Source of the DNA: Lamellibrachia columna
Taxonomy: Eukaryota > Annelida > Polychaeta > Sabellida > Siboglinidae
Assembly (NCBI GenBank): GCA_963662155.1
Contig: OY759272.1
Coordinates: forward strand, 47,673,399 to 47,737,398
DNA: 64,000 nt
Reading direction: 5' to 3'
Shown here: piece after piece, positions 1 to 10,200 of the stretch
Layout of the letters: the number at the start of each line of letters is the position of its first letter
How positions within the stretch are numbered: position 1 is the first letter of the stretch
Program-made: the position numbers and the translations under genes
Notes under the pieces: generated by a model
The model's input: only the letters and a program-made list of their open reading frames with translations
Databases searched by the model: none
Told to the model about the DNA's origin: nothing

Positions 1-73
1 TTTGGACAGCCCTGGACAGTTGGGTCATTAATCTGAGTTTTGAACAGTTTCCCCTGTTTATATCGGGTCCAGG

Positions 74-1095
74 TCATTTGCCCCCCTTCCGGACATTTGC
101 CCCTTTGTCACTTGCCCCCCAGACATTAGCCCCTTGCCTTATTCAAAATCTGGACATTTGCCCCCTGTCTATAGCTTCTGGATTATTTGTAAACAAAATT
201 AAGAAATGTTTTTTTAACTTATTTTTTTATTTCTGAACATGAATTCAATATATATATTACCCTAATTGCAATTAATGTTCTTTGTGCAAGATCAGCCAAG
301 TAAATTACTTTATGTAGTTGGAGATGATCCTGTAATCAAAGGATTATCTTTATTGCAATTGTGGAAGAAGCCAGTGACATTAGGACCTGGACATGTTAGG
401 ACAATTGAGGATATTTGAAAGAAGCCATCTCAACAAGGTTTCTTTTGAATTGCATTTACCATGGAGAGTTGGAGTGAATCCATTTTCCTATAAAACTGGA
501 TGCACAAGCCAGAGTTGTCAGAATTCACTTATAACTTCACCATGGAAATTACTACTAGCAATTGAGGAGTTCATGTTTTGAGTGTCATTCCTACACCAAG
601 AAGGGGGACCAACAAGATTACTCTTCATTGGGAGTGAAGCCAGCGTCGATCCTGATCATGCAAGGGTGCTGTGGTCACTGATCTGATCTCCAGATCCAGA
701 ATGTGATCAACAAGACTGCCTGCAACCATGATGGTGACACGGCACAGATAGAAGCTGCCAAGGTCCGTGAGGACCTGAAAACTAAGGCAGCTAATACCAG
801 GGGCACTCCAAACCAGCTGATCTCTGACTCGTTACTGTCCACCACTGTTTGTGGAAGCATCACCCCAAGAACCCATCTTCCACCACTGATCTGACTATCA
901 ATGATACCTGGAAAACAACTGGTGACAAGATCATCTCATACACACTCCAGGGGATAGGCCATTGCATTAGGCTAAAGTGACTTTGACTTGTCATTGAATG
1001 TTATGTTATTGTAGTAATAATGATAAAACTGCAAACTGATTTTCACTTGTCAACTATCATGGAAAAAAGGGGCAGATGTCCGGGGGGGAGCAAAT
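74..1095 (+). mobile_element. MULE-type DNA transposon remnant with terminal inverted repeats
   Basis: The left end has a C-rich run near 74-120 containing GGACATTTGCCCCTTT. The right end near 1063-1095 carries its near-perfect reverse complement (AAAAGGGGCAGATGTCC). The left subterminal part repeats the phrase ACATTTGCCCC several times, down to about position 165. Between the ends lies a decayed fragment resembling the segment just after the FLYWCH finger of MULE proteins. No intact transposase is present, so this is a deleted, probably immobile copy of about 1 kb. Exact ends and target-site duplications were not resolved. Confidence 0.6.
640..892 (+). pseudogene. FLYWCH/MULE-associated protein fragment
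   Basis: The frame from 703 reads N-K-T-A-C-N-H-D-G-D followed by a helix rich in K/E/A, then N-T-R-G-T-P-N-Q-L-I. This resembles the H-x-H-x-P-D segment and following helix that come after FLYWCH zinc fingers in MULE-derived proteins. It is only about 60 codons long, lies inside the inverted-repeat element, and has stop codons on both sides. The assignment rests on family resemblance recalled from general knowledge, not on a search. Confidence 0.45.
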
Positions 1096-1929
1096 ATACT
1101 AGGAGGCGGATTTATATCGCTATCAGTTGTGGTATCATTGATATTTCATCAAATTTACTGGAAAGTTTGAGTCTTCAACATCCTAATCTCCAACATGTAT
1201 TCTCCATGGGGACATTTTTAATTACTACAAAGGGCAAACCCTACAGCCACATGTAACAGCATTGTACAGGTGACCAGTGACATGTTTAGTATGGGAAACT
1301 TGTGGGCTGAACATTAGGCTTGGATAAACAAGGGGCTGCATTCAAGTGGGGCAGGCTTCCTCTCTCACACAAAGGGAATGAGCAGGCAGGTGCCCTTAAT
1401 TGGCAATCTCTGTAAATAAACCTTCTACACTGAGAAAGAAAATGAGGCCTGAATGGTCTGATTTTGGTTTTACTGTCTGTTACAGTAACTTAATATTTCT
1501 TTTTGATGCAAATGCTTGATTATATTGTTCTTGGTCACAATGTTTCAATACCAGAGTAGACAGTGTCTATGCTGTAATGTTGACAACTTCCTGGCTGTTA
1601 CCAGATTCAGGGTGACATGCTAATAGAAGACAAATATGATTTTAAAAGTAATATAAGTAAATATCAGGGTAAATATTAACAGTATCAAGTCAATAATTCC
1701 AACAAAATCAATTCCAATTCCCAAAAAATAAATTTTGGAAAAACAAATTCAATAAAAAAAAAATTTTTTTAGTCAATTCCAATTCCGGAACTGGAATTGA
1801 GGGTCAGTTCCAATTCCGGAATGGAATTGACCACATGCCTGAAGTATAATCATAACAATATCTTGTCTCTGTGTACTACAGCAACAGTCATGAACAGTAT
1901 AATTGAATTGAAACAAGCTTATGTCTGTG

Positions 1930-1960
1930 GGGCTTTTGTCGGGAGGGGCTTTTGTCCATG
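1930..1960 (+). repeat. Isolated MULE-terminus-like motif
   Basis: Two copies of GGGGCTTTTGTC-type sequence occur in tandem here. They resemble the C/T-rich terminal phrases of the MULE remnant near 74-165 in inverted sense. No partner end was found, so this may be a solo terminus or chance. Confidence 0.25.
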
Positions 1961-2004
1961 CACCATACTATCTAGCAGATGCTTTCAGTATAATACCTAA
2001 TAAT

Positions 2005-2023
2005 TATATATATATTTACATAT

Positions 2024-2063
<40 letters not shown>

Positions 2064-2066
2064 GTA
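2005..2066. repeat. (TA)n / TATATACA microsatellite
   Basis: A nearly pure run of TA dinucleotides interrupted by TACA steps. Confidence 0.9.
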
Positions 2067-2622
2067 TGTGTGTGTGCATGCAGCATTTATAAGGTAAAGA
2101 TGTCACAAGCATAGATCTGCATTTGATCCAATAACAATATTCATGCATTATGTTATCTAAATCGAGTGTCAGATATAAAATAAGGAACCCCATAGAAAGT
2201 GTACCTATGGGTCCATATTTTGTTATGGAATTTGGACCCCTTATAGAATTTTGACCTCCCTGGCCCATTGAAAACAGTGCAATGTTGATTAGATAATATA
2301 ATGCACTTTGGAGCTAGGATGCTACAATTTTGGTTACATGCGTTTGGTTATGTTACCAGTGGCATTCGTCAAACTGACCAAACAGATTCATTAAAAACAT
2401 TAAGAGATCAGTGAAAGACCCATTGGTTGAATTAACATGGCTCCATAGGGAAAATGCTTTTCCCTGTGGTTGATTACTTTATACATTCTATATGACACTG
2501 GCACTCTTATATTCTAAAAATAATATATACAAGAGAAAGTTTCTCACATTGTGATTCATTTTTATTATGCAAAAGATGAATTTTGTAAAATGTTCAAGTC
2601 ACTGTATGTGTAATCTTTTCAG

Positions 2623-3060
2623 ATGAAGGATTCACCATTGGTTCATACAAGTACAGGTACTAGTTTTGAAGCATCCAGCACTACGGGTGATGCCGTCAAT
2701 CTTTACATTACGGATGTCACCTTTAGTGCCATCACTGCTACTACTGCTGTGGCACAACATACAACTGATGCTGAAACGCAAATCGATCCGGTAACGATAT
2801 TTCAAGTGCGACACTTCGCGAATGCTGCTGTAGTCACGGATGACATTATTGCACCAATGAACGTTGATCATGACTACTCCTATGTGAAGCTTCCATCAGA
2901 TTCAGTGAGAATAAAGACATTGGTGCAGATGATGCACACTATGTGATAACAGCGACATAACCGAGGGTGACTCAAGCAGCTCCGACACCTATGAGAAAGA
3001 GAAGAAGTTTGTCATTCGTGAGAAAAACTTATGTAACTTTTCTGCACCTGCCACACACCA
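2623..3060 (+). pseudogene. Possible Kolobok/THAP-type transposase N-terminal remnant
   Basis: A 107-codon open frame (2623-2946) is Thr/Ala/Asp rich and contains the motif DHDYSY. After a frameshift, the following frame reads an acidic run (D-I-T-E-G-D-S-S-S-S-D), then EKKFVIREKNL and a C-x-C. That arrangement resembles the acidic linker and K-F-I-V-F-x-x-x-L segment before the cysteine cluster in Kolobok-like transposases. The resemblance is weak. It could equally be an unrelated spurious ORF. Confidence 0.3.
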
Positions 3061-3204
3061 AACAACCATAAACTGTGACACAGGTTGTACTCATGTCTGA
3101 TCTATCAGCCTAGGTCTTTCGGATACTGGGGTGTCTGTCAGGAAAGTGTGCTGATTTCTACCCCTGGATGAGTGAAAGGTGAATTGAATATGTTAGGTGT
3201 ACAT

Positions 3205-4460
3205 GTACTATGGACTTTAGCTCGGCCTTTAACACCATAATTCCTGTGAAGTTGTTTGATAAACTTGTATCTCTGAATGTGCATCCTGCCATATGTCACT
3301 GGACTCTCAACTTTCTTCTTCACAGGCCTCAATCTGTCAAGGTCAAAAACTCTCTCTCCAAACCTGTTATTCTTAACACTGGTGCCCCACAAGGCTGCGT
3401 GCTTTCTCCTTTCCTTTTCACTCTCTTTACAAACGACTGTGTATCTGGTAACCAATCTGTTCGCGTGGTTAAGTTCTCGGATGACACCACTGTAATTGGC
3501 TGTGTCAACAATGCTAACGAGTCTGTGTATAGAGAGGAAGTTCAAAGACTGGTCGGCTGGTGTAAGAACAACAACCTGGTACTAAACATATCCAAAACGA
3601 AGGAAATGATCATTGATTTTCGCAAAAAGAAAACACCCATCCACCCCCTTGTCATTGACGGTACTGAAGTTTTACAAGCCGACTCTGTAACATTTTTGGG
3701 TTCGACTATTTCTAAAGATCTTTCCTGGTGTAATAACACGATTGGCATCATTAAAAAAGCACAAAAACGCATGTACTTCCTTAGACACCTCAAACGATTC
3801 GGCTTATCTCAAGCAATATTAACACGTTTCTACCGCGCAGTTATTGAAAGTGTCTTGTCATTTTCTATCACTGTCTGGTTTGGTCGCGCCAGCCAAGATG
3901 AAATTAATCAAATTGAATCAGTCGTCAAGTACGCCTCTAAACTAATCGGGTTAAATATGCCGTCCATCAGATCTCTTTATCTATCTCGCAGTTTGCGCAA
4001 ATCCAAGCGCATTGTACAAGACGAATATCATCCAGCCAACCATCTCTTTGAACTCCTTCCCTCCGGTAAGCGCTACCGTAGCATAAAAACTAAAACGACG
4101 CGATTTAACAATAGTTTCTATCCTCAAGCGCTGAGATTTTTAAACGGAGAGCCATCATAAATGTCTTGCCTCTGGTAGGTAGATGCAATGTCGCCTTTTT
4201 AATTTTTTATTTATTTATTTATTTTTTATTTTATTTTTTTTTAATCTTTAATTTTTTTTATTTTTTAATCTTGCAACCTATTATATTACTCTCGCTTGTT
4301 TTCAACTGTTTTTAGTATTACGATTGTGATATGTAATGTTTAGTTCCGTGTGTGATTGGGTGCATGAGTGTATGTTTGTGCTAACGCCACAACACTACAA
4401 ATTCCTTGTACTTGCTACTTGGTAATAAAACGTATCTTATCTTATCTTATCTTAACTATC
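3205..4460 (+). mobile_element. 5'-truncated L2-like non-LTR retrotransposon
   Basis: The copy starts abruptly inside the reverse transcriptase domain at about 3205. It continues through the C-terminal region to a stop at 4158-4160, then a T-rich 3' UTR, and ends in a tandem ATCTT tail near 4432-4455. Endonuclease and the N-terminal RT blocks are absent, as is usual for incomplete target-primed insertions. The A+T-rich segment 4195-4270 is part of the tail. Confidence 0.85.
3210..4160 (+). CDS. Reverse transcriptase C-terminal part of an L2-like LINE (truncated)
   Basis: The 316-codon frame begins in RT motif A (DFSSAFNTI). It continues through motif B (GAPQGCVLSP), motif C (FSDDTTVIG), a motif D segment (ISKTKEMIIDFR) and the thumb block ending FLGSTISKDLSW. 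The C-terminus has the H-x-L-F-E-L-L-P-S-G-(K/R)-R-Y-R-S box typical of fish and invertebrate L2/Maui-like elements. The usual F-A-D-D is F-S-D-D here. The first Met is only the first in-frame ATG, not a native start, because the 5' half is missing. The clade assignment (L2 versus a neighbouring group) is uncertain. The RT identity is not. Confidence 0.85.
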   Translation: MDFSSAFNTIIPVKLFDKLVSLNVHPAICHWTLNFLLHRPQSVKVKNSLSKPVILNTGAPQGCVLSPFLFTLFTNDCVSGNQSVRVVKFSDDTTVIGCVNNANESVYREEVQRLVGWCKNNNLVLNISKTKEMIIDFRKKKTPIHPLVIDGTEVLQADSVTFLGSTISKDLSWCNNTIGIIKKAQKRMYFLRHLKRFGLSQAILTRFYRAVIESVLSFSITVWFGRASQDEINQIESVVKYASKLIGLNMPSIRSLYLSRSLRKSKRIVQDEYHPANHLFELLPSGKRYRSIKTKTTRFNNSFYPQALRFLNGEPS

Positions 4461-4915
4461 AGTCAGAATAAGTAGTGTATTGGTGTATATTTACTGCCAG
4501 TAGTGTATTGGAACAGATGGTTGGTATGCAAGTACTATCAGTCAGAACAAGTAGTGTATTGATACATATGATTGGTGTACATTTACTATCAGTACAAGTA
4601 GTGTATTTGGTAGAGAATGAGACGCTTGGTTTACATTTGCTGTCGGTAGGAACAAGTAGTAGATTCAGTCAGAACAAGTAGTATATTGGATACACATGAT
4701 TGGTGTACATTTACTGTCAGAAGAAGTAGTGAAATGGTGCAGATTCCAGAATGAGATCATTGGTGTACATTTACTGTTGGTAGGAACAAGTAGTGTATTG
4801 GTATGCATGATTGGTGTACGTTTACTGTCAGTCAGAACAAGTAATATTGTTACACATGATTGGTGTACATTTACTGTCCAATCAAAACAAGTAGTCTATT
4901 GCCATTGGTACAGAT
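4455..4915. repeat. Degenerate ~50-bp minisatellite
   Basis: About eight irregular copies of a unit containing GATTGGTGTACATTTACTGT and AGAACAAGTAGTGTATTG. The array begins directly after the LINE tail. Confidence 0.8.
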
Positions 4916-5639
4916 GATGATGGTGAAACAGTTAAAATGCCTTGGCTTTATAAAGATTAATTATTTCCTAAGCTAAACTACCAGTATATTTGATAATGTT
5001 GTGGCATAATAATGATGTGTGTAACTGTGATATCCATGTTCCAGGTTGTATTTCCCGGTGGTAAGAAGTCACTGTTTTTAGTCAAGCCTTATTTCTTTGG
5101 TAATTGTTTTTCTATGTGAATAAACTGTTGATATATTTTATGTTGGTCTCAATATAAATGAAATTGTGTGTAGTGACATGCAAGATGCTGCAGGTAACAT
5201 TTTTGTTGACAGAAATGGGATATGGATAAGAAGGCATTCACATCATTCAGTTATTAATATTTTAGTGGGAATTTTTGTAGTTTTCCAGGTTGTTTTTCGA
5301 CCTGCTGCATACTGTGGGTGCCTCACAATTTGTCTATATCAGATTATCAGTACACTCACCTGTGTCAAGTCAATCTCCATAGCTAAACTTTCCATCAATT
5401 CAATTTGGTTCAGAATAGACATCACAGATCCTTCCCACATCGCAGGATGGGATTACTTGTCTTGCCTTTCCTGAGCCTGAAATATAATTTGTCATGGTTA
5501 GTTGATAGCACTAATTCCATAATTACCATAATAGTTGCAAAACTGTGAACATTACATACTGTCAGTAGTTAATTATTGTTATTTAAATGATTACATTGCA
5601 CCAAACAACAAGGTGTGGTGTGCTACAGAGAGGGGTGAT

Positions 5640-5755
5640 TACAAGTACGAATATTAACGTAATCATGATTACAGTAATTACTGCAATCACAATTACTAAT
5701 GTAGTCATGATTACAATCATTATTACAATCACGATTACGGTAACATTTAAGAATA
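5640..5755. repeat. Palindrome-rich GATTAC repeat
   Basis: GATTAC and its complement GTAATC alternate every 6-12 bp, producing palindromes such as GTAATCATGATTAC. The result is a small cruciform-prone tract. Confidence 0.75.
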
Positions 5756-5819
5756 TATATATATTCACATAATGAATTAAATAAACCCTCATGTTATTAT
5801 TGTCATCAATGTTATTCAA

Positions 5820-7016
5820 CAACAAATCAAACCCAATATTAAAATACAGTCACGGTACACTTCATTAGATTACAAAATAAAGAGAAAAGCCTGCTTGCAT
5901 TGCCATTGTAGTTCGGACCTCGGGCTAGGTAAAAGAAATATGCAGAAAAAATATGATTATTAAAATGGCAATGATTCGATAACAATTGAATTACTGACCT
6001 GCTAGCTATAGGGCGAATCGATGAGTCGGCACGCAAATCATGCAATGACAGCAGACCAACATCTAGCACCGCTTTGTTTGTGCATATCACTACAAAATCA
6101 TCGTCTTCGCACGGTGATGCAAGTACCAACGCGGTCGAGCACACGGTGCTGCATAGCCATAGCCTAGCCCTAGGCATGGTAGCTTCCTCGGCGCAGCATG
6201 ATGACTCAACGTAAACGTGCGCAGACATCGGGACGCAATTTCCACAGGTTCACCACATCACATTACCTAGTCAGGAATCGTTGACAGTCAAAGCGCTGTT
6301 GTAATTTTTCCTGAATCAAACGTCAACAAAGCCAAAGGCGAAGCCGACCTGGAGTCTGGAGCGTGACTCGCACACTCGGTGACATTTTACGACTGTCAAC
6401 GGTTGTTTCCGTGTGGCGTGTTGAACTAGACTCTTCGTCTGTGGTTTCCATTTCTCCAAAGATAGACAACTATTACGGAAGTTCAGTAAACCACTAATCG
6501 CTAGTAGCAGATCTGGTAAAACTGTCCCAAGCGATGCATCCATCTTGTCAACAAGTAAAAAATAGTTCCGGTATTCCGTTATCGCATATTCTCGTTGGTT
6601 AGCATCTCGTGTGTTCGAGAAGTGCGGCATTTTCCACGATTTTGTGCGTGTTTTGTTGTAATTTCTTTAACTTTTTTTATTTGGAACGAACAAAAACGCT
6701 ATTTTGTTGACGTGTGTAAACACTTGTATATATAACAGAGACCCATATCTTTTTTTTCGCTCCAGAATGCCTATTTACGAAATAAATCGCAAAAAATCTA
6801 AAATTTACATTGATTAGATATACGCGACTCAAACCACTCGTTTCGACAACAAAATGGCGATACGCAGTGATGTATTATGTCGATTTTTGTCTCGAACAAA
6901 ATCAGTTTTTCAGTTTATCTCATAAATTAGCAGGTATCTGTCACCATTAATGCATAGTTAGATAATATATATTTAAATATACGGCATAACACAAAATTGC
7001 TTCAGTTCCCCTTTAA
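5820..7016. other. Unresolved CpG-containing segment
   Basis: This stretch has more CpG than its surroundings and two open frames on the minus strand (6228-5839 and 6630-6316) that match no family I recognise. It ends at 7003-7015 in CAGTTCCCCTTTAA, which resembles the TTAA-flanked end of a DNA transposon. A matching left end was not found. No function is assigned. Confidence 0.3.
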
Positions 7017-7104
7017 TGTTGTAAATGTGATACATGAATATACATGATAAATATATTCCCACAGTTGTAGTAGACATTGAGAGACTGGTGCCGTGTTGTT
7101 GCAG

Positions 7105-7201
7105 TGGTCACATCCAGTATGCTGACATGTACGAGATGCTCAGAAATATGGAGCCCCCTGTTGGCTTTGGAAAGAAGTGTCCTTACCGGCTCGCCTACAG
7201 G
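7105..7201 (+). CDS. Cav2: Cav2 visible exon 1 (pre-IQ)
   Basis: The acceptor GTGTTGTTGCAG precedes a single T that completes a codon from the upstream exon, probably the Cys of A-C-G. The exon then reads [18 protein letters not shown] and [13 protein letters not shown], matching the Cav2 segment G-R-I-H-Y-x-E-M-Y-E-M-L. It ends AGG before donor GTAAGT, in phase 0. Confidence 0.93.
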
Positions 7202-10200
7202 GTAAGTAGTGGGGACCCTTTCTTTACCACCAATTCATTTTTAATTCCTGGTGATTGCACTGAAGTTCTTGATTAGGGCCTGATTGTCCCAGCTTCTTAC
7301 TAAATGAAAATCTAAAGGGAGTTGAAAATATTCAGTTTAATTCAATTCAACAGCTTTTTTCCAGACTCAGTAGAGCACAAACATGCATCCTACATGTGAA
7401 TCTGAAATCCATACGTTATTGTTAAGCAGGTATTGAAATTAATATGTACTCATTTGCAGCTATATATATATTTGATACCGTTGTCACTGTCAAATATTCA
7501 GATATAATAACATATTCCAGTGTTCACATGTTCCACATGAAAATCACAAACTGGTAGCCAGTATATCCATTATATTATAATTATCTGATCTATTAAATCT
7601 ACACATAAATGTATATACTAAGTTCCTAATTACAGATTGACAGTATTATACATCAAACAGAGTTCATAAGAAACTGGTGCTTTTATCTTTAGATACTCAT
7701 AAATAATTCTCTGTTGGGGTGACAAACCATAAATTACACATAAGTGTTTACTGTTGCTTTGACTGTTGTGTCTTCAGAAACTGATCCGGATGAACATGCC
7801 TGTGACAGAGACTGGCACAGTTCACTTTACCACCACACTGTTCGCCTTGATCCGAGAGTCACTCAGCATCAAGATGGGTCCAGGTCAGATGTTCCCTCAG
7901 TTCACTTACATAGCGCTGCATCCAGTCCTTGGGACCATTCGGAGCAATCTACACTTCACCCCCTTGCACACGTGATCATTCTAATGACAATCTACACTTC
8001 ACCCCCTTGCACACATGATCATTCCAATGGCAACTCAACTTCTCTTGGAAGCATTCAGTCACACTGCAATTACTGCAATACACTGTTTGCCATGATCCAA
8101 GTGCTGCTTGGCATCAAGATTGGATGAGGTTATTCCATTCCATAGAATGACCAGTAAACTTGTGACTTCACAACATATCGGCACTGAAAACTCTTGTAGC
8201 TTGTCAATATGATCGTGTCAGACTGTATCATTTAATTATAAGTCCACGATACATAACAAGGATCAGGACCACTAGATTTAAAGTTTATCTGACATCACAG
8301 CACGACACAAGAATGACAGATGGTAGAGGAAGCTGCTGTACATGCGTAGCAGTAGTATCTCTCTGTAGTTACCAGTTCTATCTTGATGGATACAACAGTC
8401 GATGGCATTGAAAATTATATGTACAATATCCTGAAATCAAATTAAACTTTACAGCTGAAGAAATGGACAAGAACGACATGGAACTGAGAAAAACCATCCG
8501 GACACTGTGGCCAATCCATGCAAAGAAGATGGAGAATTTGCTTGTGCCGCCGAATGAAGGTAATCCTGTCATCTATGTATTGCTGGCTTCCACTGACTAC
8601 AGTTTGGGGTGGTGTTGCTCTCATTTGTATAGCTTGTCGCTTGTATTTGTAGTCAACTTACAATGCAGTTCTACTCTGTGCAGGTCACAAGAAGATTTAA
8701 TTTGTCTTAAACCCGATTTACATTTCCAATGTGTGGGCTAACATGATGTTATGCGATATCGCGCTGCCAAAATCAACCGTGTAGACACTCACGCTAGGCC
8801 GATAAGCAACACCAATTTATGGAAGAGTTTTATCAGGAAGAATTGGGATTGGTTCTATGTGATCCAACAGTTGATCCTGATTATAAAGCAGTGAGAGAGA
8901 GAGATTTATTAAGATCAAACTATGAGCATAAGAGTACAGTTATAAATACGTGTCAGTTGTGAATAAAATGTTGATTGATCCACGGAGACCTGCACCAAGA
9001 CTTGAAAGATCGCTGGCGTACAGGCCATGATGACAGTTATATACAGTTACTTATATTTTGTTAACCAACTAACACTGATATTATAAATAGTAATATATCA
9101 TTCTATATGTAACGAATATTCTGAGTATAAACACTGATCAAAATTTGCAATAGGATCATAAATGAGTGCCACAATCAAATATCAAAAATTAACACCACTA
9201 ATACTAATTCACACTAACATAACACTAATTAACACTAACCAAACACTGGCTGATCAGTGTCTATACAAGTTGTTCATCAAAACACACACACTACTTTGTT
9301 GCATGTTTTTGTGCGACAAGATATCGCCCGACATATTGTTGCAAAGATTGTTCAGATAAATAGACGTCTTTTTTATCTTGAAAAGTTGCCATACCACCAA
9401 ATAGTCGTAATAAGGAAGTTGATCTGATTGTCAGAGTTGACGTATCAGAAGATGACGGTGGGCAAGATCTACGCGGGTCTGCTCATTGTAGAGAACTGGC
9501 GCGCATACAAACAGGCCAAGAGTAGTGGCGTCATGGTGGGTACTGCACTTAGTGATATACAAACATTGATAGTGCTTGCTGTTAGAATGGTAGACACATA
9601 GGGCCACGGTCCAGTCACACTTAGTCTACGTGTAGGAAGGTTCTGCAAATGTGTTTACATCAAATAAGCATTCATCTTCTGTTCATTTTCATCTTCGTGG
9701 ACATTTATTTTGGGTATTTCATCCCTTGATGCCAACCCTTTCAATTTTATCAGGAGGCTCCCATTTGCATGGTTAACATCCTGCCTTTATAATAATTATT
9801 TGCTGTTCAAATATCCCAATAACATCAAAATTTAATATATATTTCTAATGATGATATTTCAGTAACTTTTATTTTGTCGGCTCTGCTACAGATACCACTT
9901 TAATCTGTTGTTTTCTTGCAACTTTTATATGTTGCAATACATTCCACTGCACTCAAGCAGTTCTGTGTATATTTCGTTAGAAATACATAATTTTTTACAA
10001 ACATTTAATTAGTATGAAATGGATTGAGTTGAATTGGATGCGCATGAGCTTGACACCAATGTAAGTTTATGTCATGAACCATATCACATTTGACACATTA
10101 CATTTTCTAGTCATCACTACAATCAAGTGACCCATCACAGTAAGCATACCAGCCGGTCAATGCCATTTGTTCATCTCTCTTTCAGGAAAAGACCAATAAG

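Larger units (their letters stand above)
1..7104. other. Left flank, probably a Cav2 intron, repeat-rich
   Basis: No host exon could be recognised here. The first Cav2 exon at 7105 begins inside a codon, so upstream coding exons must exist, and the expected preceding sequence (the EF-hand-like segment ending in A-C before G-H-I-Q-Y) is not seen. The stretch is therefore most likely a large intron. It holds a MULE remnant, a possible Kolobok-like remnant, an L2-like LINE, a degenerate minisatellite and an unresolved CpG-containing segment, listed separately. Confidence 0.6.

Noticed and set aside
5839..6630. Two minus-strand ORFs of 129 and 104 codons
   Set aside because: No motif, splice pattern or homology recognised; listed only as an unresolved segment.
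8750..9360. Possible DNA-transposon fragment (GCGATATCGC-like ends near 8750 and 9315)
   Set aside because: The similarity between the two ends is only a few bases in a palindromic context and no coding or family match was seen. It spans an ordinary Cav2 intron.
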